A DNA stretch of 64,000 bases from positions 1-64,000 of the forward strand of contig DAOUGD010000318.1 of NCBI GenBank assembly GCA_034429475.1. Direction: 5' to 3'. The stretch is from JAKQHY01 sp034429475. GTDB lineage: Bacteria; Chloroflexota; Anaerolineae; B4-G1; SLSP01. Position 1 is the first letter of the stretch. Each line of letters opens with the position of its first letter. Below are positions 9,861 to 18,057 of this stretch, piece after piece. A program made the translations under genes and the position numbers. The notes below the pieces were generated by a model that was not told the origin of the DNA, did not search any database, and was given only the letters and a program-made list of their open reading frames with translations.

Positions 9861-12770
9861 TCAGCGTCTACGAAGTCGCCAGAGCACTAAGGCAAAGATG
9901 ACAATCACCGTCACCCCAGTGACGCCGATAAAGATTGTCACCCACACTGGCAACCCCTCTCCCACTGTTGTATTAGATAGACGTTCACCCGCAGGGGTCA
10001 CTGTCAGTGTGGGGGTTATGCTGCTGTTATTAACCTCACCATCAAGGGCTAACGTGGCTGTAGGAGTAGCCGTCGCCGGCGTTAACTCGGGCACCGCCGT
10101 GAGCAAAGCGGTTTCCTGACCGCTACTGGTCAAACGTCGGGTATCCAGAGAATGAACTTCCATCCCTGCTGCCCCTTCGCGCACAAGGGCCAAGTTGCCC
10201 CTGAAACGCGAAGATTGACGGTTCAACATATAGGCGGCCCAGGTGACGGCCTCGTCCCGCGTCCCCGTCACCACCAGCAGCGACAAGGCCTCATTCCAGG
10301 GGGATGGCAGTTCTTGGACATACCCCAAAAGAAGATCGGGGGGCAAGCGCAGTATCACTTCCCCAATCCGATTTTCTACTTTATCAGTGCTGGGAATAAA
10401 CGGCTGTGGTAGTAATGTGTTAAAGTCTTGGAACCAGGGATTGCGGGTAGGGCGACCAATAGCAATAATGTGATGATTCTGTAAAAGGATGTCCGGGGGG
10501 GTTCCCAAAGACACGCTTGCATTGGCCTCTTCAAACTTGGTAGACCGGCCTAACCTGGCGGCCATCAAAAGCAACGATTCCACCTCAGTAGCGCCAGGAT
10601 CGGAAGGAAGCACAAAGAGCAGATTGCTTAGGTCTGGACGCTCATCAAAGGGAGAGGGAAAATAACTGAGAGCTAGTACATCCACACGCTCTTCCGCTCG
10701 CACCCCTAAATGCAATTGCGAATCCTCAAAAACCTTCACCCAGGCCTGGGTAAAATCAAAATTCTGGCACTCATTGCTGCTCGCTATATGCAGGTTAGAT
10801 TGGATAGAAAGCTTATTACTCGCCCCTGGACTGAACATGGTGCCTGGTATAGCGAAGCGCAAACTCTGTTCAGTGGTACTTATTTGCGAAAATGGAATGG
10901 TAGACAAAGGATCGTTATTCAGCAAAACAGTCAAAGATGAGTTTTGCACATCTATCGCCCCAGAATACGCAAAATGCAAGGATAGATATGATTCATTGGT
11001 GTAATACCAACCCCGTGGAACATCGAACCAGTAGTCAAGGCTTGGACTACGTGGATAAATACCATACCCAATCCGATCCCCATAACCCAGGTCGTCCAGC
11101 GTGAAATCGGCGGACCACGTTTCTGTAACCGGTGGAGAAGGTTGCACTTCACGGATCAACGCGGCAGGCCCCTCCATATCTGGCAGACCAGCATCCAATC
11201 CCAGGGCGTGGGCAGCTTTATGGACAGCCTCATCGCTAAGGCCGGTGATCATAAGAATCGCCTGCTGCGAATCCCAGGGAGAGAGAATTTCCTGAAGAAT
11301 GCCGTCGCTCTCAGCCACAGGATAACCATCCCGGGTAAAGAAATAGTCGCTTTGAACAGATGAGGCCACCAACTCTTTTATGGATTCGTTGCCGGCACGT
11401 GTGGATAAGGAACTCATATTGACCGGCATCGGCGTCTCATCCACCAAAACCGCCATGTTTTCTAACAAAGGAAATGTCGAAGATAAAGACTGAATATCGC
11501 GAAGTCGAAGCGTTATGGAAAAAGTAGTATGTTCTCCTAACGCTAAAAGGGGTAACGGCCAGGATACTGTATGCTGATCATCACTCCCCATAGGAACAGC
11601 TGCATTGATGCCTTCAGCGATCGGAGATTCAATACACTCAGGGTCGCAACTCACTAAATCGGTGAGGTACGGCAAATAGTTAGTAAGGGTAAGCGCGCGG
11701 GTACGAGCAACCATCGTGTTTGTGACATTCAGTACATACGTGAAAGTATCTCCAGGTATGACAGCCTTTGGGCCTAGGGTGCTCAACCCCCAAGTTCTAT
11801 GATGAATGGAAACAGGCAGCGAAATCGCTTCATTCTCGCCGAGCCAGGGAATGAAGTGATTACGGTCAGGCTGCCCAATCACAAATAGATGATCGGCAGT
11901 AGTTTGACCGGCTTCAACCAGGCGCAGCCAATCCGCATCAGTAGTAGCACTGATGACCATATTACTACCGGCCAAATCACCCAATCCGGCAGCAACTGTA
12001 GTTGCTGTACGCAGTTCCGCTTCAGAAGGTTGCGCTGGCAAGATAAATCGCACATAATCTAGATCAAAAGCGTTTTGTGAAAATGGGGAGGGGTAATCGG
12101 CCAAATCTAGCACAGGGGGAGTCAGGATATAGCTCAAAAAGAGTGTAGAATCAGGGTGAACAATTAATTCACCCTTATGCGCTGCGTCACACAAGAACCA
12201 GGCATCAAGCGCCACAATGATTTCATGGCGTTGTCCTGGCTGTTTATTCAACAACTCAGGGGGAAAATCCACACGTAAACTTTGGCGTTCCAGCGCAGCC
12301 GCGTCCAGAACATAAACCGCCAACAGGGTTCCATCCATCGAAACCGATAACTGACCAAACCCACTTAACTCGGCCCCTTCTGGCTGTTCAAGCCGGGTGA
12401 AAAAGTAGCTAAACTTAAGCTCCAAATAACTATCGTCTATCACCCGCCAACTTTTCGGCAACCTAAATATGTATTCTTCTTGCGCAATAGGGCTTTCCAG
12501 AACAACCTCGTTATACCCGAGGGTTTCGAATGTGGGCCAATATAATAATGTGGTTGTACTAGTAACAGGCAATAACGTTCCCGTCAGGTTTAAAGGCGTT
12601 TCCGCTTGTGCTTTACACAAAATGGGAGAAGCCCAATATGCAAGCACTCCTATGAAAAATAGGAACAACGGAACCCACTTTAACCTTTGCCATCCACTCT
12701 GGCACGGCCGACTAGAGTTTCCTCCATACACATGATCTGCCCCGGCACCCGGTGAAAATATTGAATTCAT
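9861..12770 (-). CDS. BcsB-like membrane-anchored exopolysaccharide protein
   Basis: 969 aa. An N-terminal hydrophobic segment (about 31-50) acts as signal or anchor, and one transmembrane helix lies at the extreme C-terminus followed by LRRR, so the bulk is outside the membrane. Two similar halves (about 65-290 and 545-860) each combine a beta-rich carbohydrate-binding-like part and a flavodoxin-like part with ending blocks (DHLFVIGQPDRNHFIPWL and HHIIAIGRPTRNPWFQDF), as in BcsB, the partner of cellulose synthase BcsA. Between them (about 325-430) is an extra DUF11/CARDB-like domain. A Thr/Pro-rich linker (TPATATPTAT) precedes the last helix. No BcsA glycosyltransferase occurs in the window. 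Its start overlaps the stop of the upstream Wzz-GGDEF gene (ATGA), implying translational coupling. Confidence 0.8.
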   Translation of the reverse strand: MNSIFSPGAGADHVYGGNSSRPCQSGWQRLKWVPLFLFFIGVLAYWASPILCKAQAETPLNLTGTLLPVTSTTTLLYWPTFETLGYNEVVLESPIAQEEYIFRLPKSWRVIDDSYLELKFSYFFTRLEQPEGAELSGFGQLSVSMDGTLLAVYVLDAAALERQSLRVDFPPELLNKQPGQRHEIIVALDAWFLCDAAHKGELIVHPDSTLFLSYILTPPVLDLADYPSPFSQNAFDLDYVRFILPAQPSEAELRTATTVAAGLGDLAGSNMVISATTDADWLRLVEAGQTTADHLFVIGQPDRNHFIPWLGENEAISLPVSIHHRTWGLSTLGPKAVIPGDTFTYVLNVTNTMVARTRALTLTNYLPYLTDLVSCDPECIESPIAEGINAAVPMGSDDQHTVSWPLPLLALGEHTTFSITLRLRDIQSLSSTFPLLENMAVLVDETPMPVNMSSLSTRAGNESIKELVASSVQSDYFFTRDGYPVAESDGILQEILSPWDSQQAILMITGLSDEAVHKAAHALGLDAGLPDMEGPAALIREVQPSPPVTETWSADFTLDDLGYGDRIGYGIYPRSPSLDYWFDVPRGWYYTNESYLSLHFAYSGAIDVQNSSLTVLLNNDPLSTIPFSQISTTEQSLRFAIPGTMFSPGASNKLSIQSNLHIASSNECQNFDFTQAWVKVFEDSQLHLGVRAEERVDVLALSYFPSPFDERPDLSNLLFVLPSDPGATEVESLLLMAARLGRSTKFEEANASVSLGTPPDILLQNHHIIAIGRPTRNPWFQDFNTLLPQPFIPSTDKVENRIGEVILRLPPDLLLGYVQELPSPWNEALSLLVVTGTRDEAVTWAAYMLNRQSSRFRGNLALVREGAAGMEVHSLDTRRLTSSGQETALLTAVPELTPATATPTATLALDGEVNNSSITPTLTVTPAGERLSNTTVGEGLPVWVTIFIGVTGVTVIVIFALVLWRLRRR

Positions 12771-13900
12771 TTGTCATCCTGAAGCAAATGGACCTTACTC
12801 TGTCCATCTTCCTGAGCTTGCTTTAAGATCTGCCTCGCCTTAGAAATAAGGTCATCACGGCTGGTACCATTAAAATTGTAGGTAACAACACCCGAACTCG
12901 GTCGCAAGTTCAGCTTAACGCCCTCATCAAGCTCAAAAATATTCCATGCCAGCTTTATGTGCAGACTTTCTAAAACCTTCTCAGCATCTACACCAGGGGT
13001 ATCAGGAAAAAGCAAGGCAAATGTGTCATCCTCAAAGAGAGCTACCAAATCCTCTGTGCGCAAATTTTGTTTCAAAAAAATCCCTGCGCGTTGTAATGCC
13101 TCGTTTCGCAAATGAGGGGATACGCCAAGCGCCACATCAAGATTTTCGATATTCATCAGAGCTAAAGATAAAGGGTAATGATGACGTTTAGCTCTACTAA
13201 GCTCTTCCCCCAACCTCTGCAAAAAATAATAACGATTGTATAAACCCATACTGGAGTCCGGGCCGCTCAAACCCACGAGTACATTCTTTGATGAATTCCA
13301 ATAATCCAAAATGAAAGCAGCCCCCACACCAACAATAGCTCCCAGCAGAGCCGCTAAGATAAAATTCTCTGTTTTCTGTGGTTTGGAAGGCGTGGAAGGT
13401 GTATAGGCCGGATCAAGGGGTTTCATGTCATAGATCTCATACAACCCCTTCACATACTTGATGGTCTGCTCCCCCACAGCATCCGCCACCTTTTTAGCCA
13501 GGGCCGGGTCATTACTCTCGGCGGAAATCTCTATGATATTGGTCGAAGCAATCATCTCACTACTGATGCGCAAATGCTCCTTTTGAGCTTTTGTGAGGCC
13601 TAACTCCTTATAAACAGTGTCCCGGATTGTACTGCTGGAGGCAATCTCTACATAAGTTGCCATAATTCCGTCGCGCTTGCTGATTGAAGTTAATCCCCTG
13701 ATTATGTCATCAGGATCTTCGCTAGAGATAGCACTGGGGCTGACAATAAACGTAGCCTCTGTACGATAGGTTGGTGATTGAGTGTAAGTAATGACTAAAC
13801 CAACACTTACAGACACCAAAATGGCCGGCAAAATCAACCACCAGCCCTTGCCTATAATCTGCAAATACCGTTTAAGTTCCATATTTTCCCTGACACGCAC
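12767..13900 (-). CDS. Wzz-type chain-length protein fused to a degenerate GGDEF domain
   Basis: 377 aa. The N-terminal part has the Wzz topology: a transmembrane helix at about 18-40, a periplasmic/external helical region, a Pro-rich stretch (PAYTPSTPSKP) and a second helix at about 178-200. Instead of a tyrosine kinase, the cytoplasmic tail is a GGDEF-fold domain (GLYNRYYFLQRLGEEL...). Both catalytic elements are altered: the GGDEF loop reads FEDDTF near residues 289-294, and the first metal-binding Asp region reads MNIEN. It therefore probably does not make cyclic di-GMP but could bind a nucleotide or serve as a scaffold. Start is GTG at 13900 or ATG at 13882, the latter just after AGGGA. 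It leads the operon that continues through BcsB-like, ligase and ABC exporter genes. Confidence 0.85.
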   Translation of the reverse strand: MRVRENMELKRYLQIIGKGWWLILPAILVSVSVGLVITYTQSPTYRTEATFIVSPSAISSEDPDDIIRGLTSISKRDGIMATYVEIASSSTIRDTVYKELGLTKAQKEHLRISSEMIASTNIIEISAESNDPALAKKVADAVGEQTIKYVKGLYEIYDMKPLDPAYTPSTPSKPQKTENFILAALLGAIVGVGAAFILDYWNSSKNVLVGLSGPDSSMGLYNRYYFLQRLGEELSRAKRHHYPLSLALMNIENLDVALGVSPHLRNEALQRAGIFLKQNLRTEDLVALFEDDTFALLFPDTPGVDAEKVLESLHIKLAWNIFELDEGVKLNLRPSSGVVTYNFNGTSRDDLISKARQILKQAQEDGQSKVHLLQDDK

Positions 13901-13997
13901 AACACTTTCAAGCTAAAAACAGCCTATATCCGCCACAACCCAAAGAGCGCCCGGATATACGACAACATCCGCCTACCTTAAAACTGGTTAAAAAGAA

Positions 13998-14038
13998 CTT
14001 TTGCGCTACCGAGTATATGTAACCCGGTAGCGCAAAAG
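13998..14038 (-). terminator. Intrinsic terminator after the sugar transferase gene
   Basis: A perfect 14-base inverted repeat (arms 13998-14011 and 14025-14038, 13-base loop) is followed, reading on the minus strand, by a T-rich tail (TTCTTTTT). This fits a rho-independent terminator for the sugar transferase gene 14281-15051 and separates it from the operon starting at 13900. The rest of the gap 13901-14280 shows no supported gene. Confidence 0.7.
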
Positions 14039-14280
14039 CCTCTTCAGATCATAGCCTTGCCGCCTCTACGCAACAGTAGCCGATAGGCTGAGCGTTACAT
14101 TTTTCGGAAATACGATTGCTCATCTATGATTTAAAGTTGGTTATTTATCCCAATAACCGTCATTTTGATCTACGATGGCAAACGCTAACTTCCCCTCTTT
14201 CTACTATAGCGCACATATTGAATTTGACAACAACGATTACAAATTATCTCAAGGGGAGATACAATCCACAATGAGAATTC

Positions 14281-15051
14281 TTACTCAGCCCCCTTGCCCA
14301 AAAACACGGCACTTACTGTCCACCACAAAATCTTCAAATCTAACCACAAACTTAAATTATGGGCATATTCTATATCATACCGTGCTATACTATCAAAGGA
14401 AATACTACTCCGTCCTCGCACCTGAGCCAAACCGGTAATACCTGGCAAAGCTTCCAATCGTTCATAATGCCACGGCTGATAGGCTTCCACTTCATAAAGC
14501 ACATTTGGGCGCGGCCCAATCACACTCATCTCTCCTTTAAGTACGTTCAAAATTTGAGGCAACTCATCCAGACTGGTTTTGCGCAAAATGCGCCCCACCC
14601 GCGTAACCTCTGAAGGCTGGAAAGGTTTAAATGTCCTGTAAGGTTCTTCTTTCTGCTCAGACTTACTCAGGAAAGCTTTCACAAATGCAGTCTCTCGCTT
14701 CAACTCATAAGTCCCCGGTTCAATGCTCGCTTTTTTTGTCCCATCCTCTATCCGTCCTTGGATAAACTCCTCCATAATCTTCTCGTGCTTACGAGTATCC
14801 ACGTTATGGTACATGGTGCGAAACTTGTAAATCGTAAATTCTTTGCCATCCTTCCCGATTCTTTCTTGCTTAAAAATTGCCGGCCCTGGCGAATCCAGAC
14901 AAATCAACGCAGCGCAACAAAGCATCACTGGCCCCAAAAAAGGCAGCAGGAGTAGGCAGATAAGCAAATCCAACAACCGTTTTACCACCTGATACCGACT
15001 CACTCTGTCAGAAGCAAGAACACTTGGCTGTCGAGTGATAACCACATCCAT
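14281..15051 (-). CDS. Initiating polyprenyl-phosphate sugar transferase
   Basis: 256-aa bacterial sugar transferase (monotopic/polytopic PGT family, WbaP/PssY/WcaJ catalytic-domain type). It transfers a sugar 1-phosphate from a nucleotide sugar to undecaprenyl phosphate, the first step of polysaccharide assembly. Seen are one N-terminal hydrophobic helix (about 27-50), KFRTM (near 77), SLDELPQ (near 165), GPRP and PGITGLAQVRGR near 205, and a hydrophobic C-terminus. Compared with the minimal family it has an insertion of about 40 residues between KFRTM and the DELPQ block. A GGGGGG-rich ribosome site precedes the ATG at 15051. A terminator at 13998-14038 makes it a single-gene unit upstream of the Wzz operon. 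Confidence 0.92.
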   Translation of the reverse strand: MDVVITRQPSVLASDRVSRYQVVKRLLDLLICLLLLPFLGPVMLCCAALICLDSPGPAIFKQERIGKDGKEFTIYKFRTMYHNVDTRKHEKIMEEFIQGRIEDGTKKASIEPGTYELKRETAFVKAFLSKSEQKEEPYRTFKPFQPSEVTRVGRILRKTSLDELPQILNVLKGEMSVIGPRPNVLYEVEAYQPWHYERLEALPGITGLAQVRGRSSISFDSIARYDIEYAHNLSLWLDLKILWWTVSAVFLGKGAE

Positions 15052-15266
15052 TTTCCCCCCTTAACCTGTCTCCAATCCCTTCTTAAGGACTAACCCGATA
15101 ACTCGCCTCTTCACATTCTACTCTAGCAGGTGTTATCACCGGGTATAAAGAATGTCGCGAAATTCCTAAAATTTCACTACCCATACAGACAAACTTATCT
15201 ATTATCCCTTATGGTATACTATACAGATTTAAAAACTATTTAAAATAGGTTAAGACATATTACTTA

Positions 15267-15440
15267 GAACCTATCCGAAAATTATGGCGACGATGCGTCG
15301 CCAGGCCGAACCTCGCGGCTTTAGCCGCTTTCGGGATAGGTGTTTTTTCGTGGCGGACTGCGCCCGCCCACGAAAAAACACCCCCTCAACCGCGCCCTTA
15401 GGCGCAAATCACGAGCCAAAACGAATTTTCGGATAGATTC
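15267..15440. repeat. MITE-like element with 17-bp inverted ends
   Basis: Ends at 15267-15283 (GAACCTATCCGAAAATT) and 15424-15440 (reverse complement GAATCTATCCGAAAATT) match at 16 of 17 positions as an inverted repeat around 174 bp with no reading frame. A strong palindrome lies inside (15339-15382). This is the form of a miniature inverted-repeat element mobilised by a transposase elsewhere, or a large structured repeat. No target-site duplication could be identified with confidence. The remaining bases of the 15052-15526 gap are AT-rich between 15150 and 15260 and probably carry the promoter of the minus-strand sugar transferase gene. Confidence 0.55.
15339..15382. repeat. T-tract/GC-stem/A-tract palindrome (copy 1)
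   Basis: Perfect 15-base arms (15339-15353 and 15368-15382) with a T-run entering and an A-run leaving the GC-rich stem, the opposite polarity to an intrinsic terminator. The loop carries the string CGGACTGCGC, shared with the palindrome at 25795-25833. Confidence 0.65.
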
Positions 15441-15454
15441 TTAAAGAAAATCAC

Positions 15455-15486
15455 CTCGCGGACTCTCCGCGAGAAAATGCTATAAT
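15455..15486 (+). promoter_or_regulatory. Extended -10 promoter with adjacent 8-bp palindrome
   Basis: TGC-TATAAT (15478-15486) is an extended -10 element 40 bases before the fucose mutarotase start. The expected -35 area is occupied by a perfect 8-base inverted repeat (15455-15462 and 15466-15473, CTCGCGGA), which could be a repressor operator or another member of the palindrome family noted nearby. Confidence 0.5.
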
Positions 15487-15526
15487 TAGGGGGACAGTAG
15501 ATCCATCCTATCTCAGGAGGTCTCTC

Positions 15527-15976
15527 ATGCTTATCGGCATTTCCCCCCTGCTTAGCCCAGACCTGCTGGCCCTGCTCTACCGCATGGGCCACGGCGACGA
15601 AATCGTACTCGCCGATGCGCACTTCCCCGGCGAGAGCTGCAACGCCCGCGTGCTGCGCGCCGATGGCCTGCGCATCGCCGACCTGCTTGACGCAATCTTA
15701 CCATTATTTGCGCTGGACACCTACGTGGACAGCCCCATCACCATGATGGCCGCCGTCCCCGGCGACGCCCTCGACCCGGCGGTGGAAGCGCGCTACCGCG
15801 CCGCCATTGACCGCCACTGGCCCGCCACCCCGCCCATTGACCGCGTCGAACGCTTCGCCTTCTACGAGCGCGCCCGGCAGGCCTTCGCCGTTGTCATGAC
15901 CGGGGAAACGGCCAAATATGGTAACATAATTTTGAAAAAAGGCGTCACCCCACTGAAAATACCCACAACAGATTGA
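15527..15976 (+). CDS. fucU: L-fucose mutarotase-like protein (RbsD/FucU family)
   Basis: 149-aa RbsD/FucU family enzyme that interconverts alpha and beta anomers of fucose or ribose-type sugars in the cytoplasm. The catalytic His lies in RMGHGDEIVLADAHFP near residue 20-35, and the C-terminus has AKYGNIILKKGV, with the Tyr that lines the active site in FucU; the YxNIxxKKG ending favours FucU over RbsD. Length is normal for FucU. A canonical AGGAGG ribosome site precedes the ATG. The following gene is a SIS-domain sugar isomerase, and an L-fucose-isomerase-like enzyme lies 7 kb away, so a role in deoxysugar or hexose use fits. The mutarotase assignment is firm; the exact sugar is not. Confidence 0.88.
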   Translation: MLIGISPLLSPDLLALLYRMGHGDEIVLADAHFPGESCNARVLRADGLRIADLLDAILPLFALDTYVDSPITMMAAVPGDALDPAVEARYRAAIDRHWPATPPIDRVERFAFYERARQAFAVVMTGETAKYGNIILKKGVTPLKIPTTD

Positions 15977-16088
15977 AAGAATTAAGCGGAAAAACATCCA
16001 TTCAATTCCGTCGAATCCATTGACAAAATCTTGCCATCCGACTGCCAGTCCACGCTGGTTAACGAAGAATTCCCATAGAGAGGAAACT

Positions 16089-17123
16089 ATGTCAACCCTA
16101 AAAAAAGAACTCTACGAACAACCCACCGTCGTCGCGCGCCTGCTGGAGCGCGAAAGTGAGAACGTCGCCCGCATCACGGCGGCGCTGCGCGGCCAGTTCC
16201 ACCACGTCGTGATTGCCGCGCGCGGCACGTCCGACAACGCCGCCCGTTACGCGCAGTACCTCTTCGGCGCGCACAACCAGACGCAGGTGGCGCTGGCGAC
16301 GCCGTCACTATTCACGCTTTACCAACAGCCGCCCCGGCTGAATGGCGCGCTCGTCATCGGCATCTCCCAGTCGGGGCAGTCGCCAGACATTGTTTCCGTG
16401 GTCGCCGAGGGCCGCCGGCAGGGACGCCCCACGCTCGCCATCGTCAACGACGCCGACTCCCCGCTGGCCCGCGCCGCCGAGTACGTCATCCCCCTGCACG
16501 CCGGGCCGGAACTGGCCGTCGCCGCCTCCAAGACGTACACCGCCTCGCTGGCGGTGTTGGCGCTCTTCTCGTGTCACCTCAGCGGTGACACAACCGCCCT
16601 GGCCCAACTGCGCGACTTGCCGGCCCGCCTGGCCGAGACGCTCTCCGGCGTCGCCCCACTCCTGCCGCGCATCGAGCGCTACCGCTTTATGACGCGCTGC
16701 GCCGTCATCGGACGCGGCTTCAATTATGCCACCGCCTTCGAGGTCGCCCTCAAAGTCAAGGAACTGACGCGCGTCGTCGCCGAACCGTATTCGTCGGCGG
16801 ACTTCCGCCACGGCCCCATCGCTATCGTGGACGAGGCCTTCACCGTGCTGCTGATCGCCCCCAAGGGCGCGGTCGCCGGCGATTTGCGCGCGCTCGTCGC
16901 CGACTTGCAGCGCCTCAAGGCCGAACAGGTCATCATATCCGACGACGAAGCGCTCCTGGCACAGGCGCACCTGGCACTGCCGCTGCCCACCGATGTCCCG
17001 GAGTGGCTCACGCCGCTCATCGCGGTGCTGCCGGGACAACTGTTCGCCATGACCCTGGCACAGGTCAAAGGCGCCGACCCCGACCACCCCCTGGGCCTGA
17101 CAAAGGTGACAGAAACGCTATAA
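16089..17123 (+). CDS. SIS-domain sugar-phosphate isomerase/deaminase (GlmS C-terminal type)
   Basis: 344 aa composed of two tandem SIS domains, equal to the isomerase half of GlmS without the glutamine amidotransferase domain. Blocks seen are ARGTSDNAARYAQY (near 40), SQSGQSPD (near 95), ASKTYTASLAVLAL (near 145), GRGFNYATAFEVALKVKE (near 215) and SSADFRHGPIAIV (near 240). The C-terminus DPDHPLGLTKVTETL carries the conserved Lys-Thr end of this group. Stand-alone forms are usually glucosamine-6-phosphate deaminases (NagB-II) or AgaS-like enzymes. I start at the ATG at 16089 with an AGAGAGGAA ribosome site; an upstream TTG at 16020 adds 23 residues not typical of the family. Probably cotranscribed with the mutarotase gene. 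Confidence 0.87.
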   Translation: MSTLKKELYEQPTVVARLLERESENVARITAALRGQFHHVVIAARGTSDNAARYAQYLFGAHNQTQVALATPSLFTLYQQPPRLNGALVIGISQSGQSPDIVSVVAEGRRQGRPTLAIVNDADSPLARAAEYVIPLHAGPELAVAASKTYTASLAVLALFSCHLSGDTTALAQLRDLPARLAETLSGVAPLLPRIERYRFMTRCAVIGRGFNYATAFEVALKVKELTRVVAEPYSSADFRHGPIAIVDEAFTVLLIAPKGAVAGDLRALVADLQRLKAEQVIISDDEALLAQAHLALPLPTDVPEWLTPLIAVLPGQLFAMTLAQVKGADPDHPLGLTKVTETL

Positions 17124-17126
17124 TTC

Positions 17127-17162
17127 CGTCAAACGTCAAACGTGAAAACTTGACGTCTGACG
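17127..17162. repeat. Heptad-type hairpin (family II)
   Basis: Inverted arms 17127-17139 and 17150-17162 match at 12 of 13 positions and are built from the AACGTCA/AACGTGA-like heptad. It begins four bases after the stop codon of the SIS-domain gene. Confidence 0.55.
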
Positions 17163-17192
17163 TCTCCCAATTACCAAACTTTTCGGAGAACT

Positions 17193-18056
17193 ATGCTCTA
17201 CATTACCTATTTCCTAAACGGTTTTTTGATGATCGCCATCGGCGTCGGCTGGGGACTCCTGCTCACCCGCAAATTCGGCCTCGGTTGGCGGCTGTATGGT
17301 ATCGGCGCGTTGACGTTTATTGCTTCACAGGTCGTCCATATTCCGTTAAATATGCTGCTGACGTGGCTGTTCAAGGAAGGCATCCTGCCCACGCCGCCGG
17401 AGGCCTGGCAACTGGCGTTCAACTGCGTCGTCCTGGGGCTTTCCGCCGGCCTCTGTGAGGAAGGCGCGCGCTATCTCGTGTACCGCTGGTGGGCCAAAGA
17501 CGCGCGCTCGTGGCGCACCGGCCTGCTCTTTGGCGCCGGGCACGGCGGTGTCGAGGCGCTCATCCTCGGCGTGATGGTGCTCTTCGGCTTCTTCCAAATG
17601 GTCGCCATGAAAAACATAGACCTCGCCACGGTAGTGCCAGCCGATCAACTGGCCCTGGCGCAGCAGCAAATCGCCGACTACTGGTCGGCCAACTGGTACG
17701 ACACGCTGCTGGGCGCGGTGGAACGCTTCTTCACCGTGCCCTTGCACCTGGCGTGCGCCGTGCTGGTCCTGCAAACCTTCACGCGCCGCCGCTGGATTTG
17801 GCTGCCGCTGGCGATGGGCTGGCACGCGCTGGCCGACGGGGTGATCGTCGCCATCTACACGCTGCACGGCGCCTACATCGCCGAAACCGTCGTCGCCGCC
17901 TTCTCCCTGGCAAGCGTCGCCATTATCTGGGCGCTGCGCCAACCGGAGCCGACGCCGGAGCCGGAGCCGGGGCCCCCGACCCCGCCAGTCGCCGTGGCGT
18001 CCTTGACGCCCCAGGAAGTCACTGCTGCAACGCTAGAGGAAAGCCGGTACAACTGA
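17193..18056 (+). CDS. YhfC-family glutamic-type intramembrane protease-like protein
   Basis: 287-aa polytopic membrane protein, about seven to eight helices, of the YhfC family, related to the CPBP/Rce1 glutamic intramembrane proteases. Motifs consistent with the active site are CEEGARY (near 90), GAGHGGVEA (near 113) and a late GWHALADG (near 210), giving the Glu-Glu, His and His set. The last 35 residues are a cytoplasmic-looking Pro/Glu-rich tail. Only one base separates its stop from the next gene, an ABC ATPase, and the following genes encode its permease and a membrane zinc-ribbon protein, so the protease probably works with an exporter. The substrate is unknown; related proteins occur in bacteriocin and self-immunity loci, but nothing here proves that. 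Confidence 0.82.
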   Translation: MLYITYFLNGFLMIAIGVGWGLLLTRKFGLGWRLYGIGALTFIASQVVHIPLNMLLTWLFKEGILPTPPEAWQLAFNCVVLGLSAGLCEEGARYLVYRWWAKDARSWRTGLLFGAGHGGVEALILGVMVLFGFFQMVAMKNIDLATVVPADQLALAQQQIADYWSANWYDTLLGAVERFFTVPLHLACAVLVLQTFTRRRWIWLPLAMGWHALADGVIVAIYTLHGAYIAETVVAAFSLASVAIIWALRQPEPTPEPEPGPPTPPVAVASLTPQEVTAATLEESRYN

Positions 18057-18057
18057 G

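Noticed and set aside
15267..15440. A complete insertion sequence
   Set aside because: Only 174 bp with inverted ends and no transposase frame.
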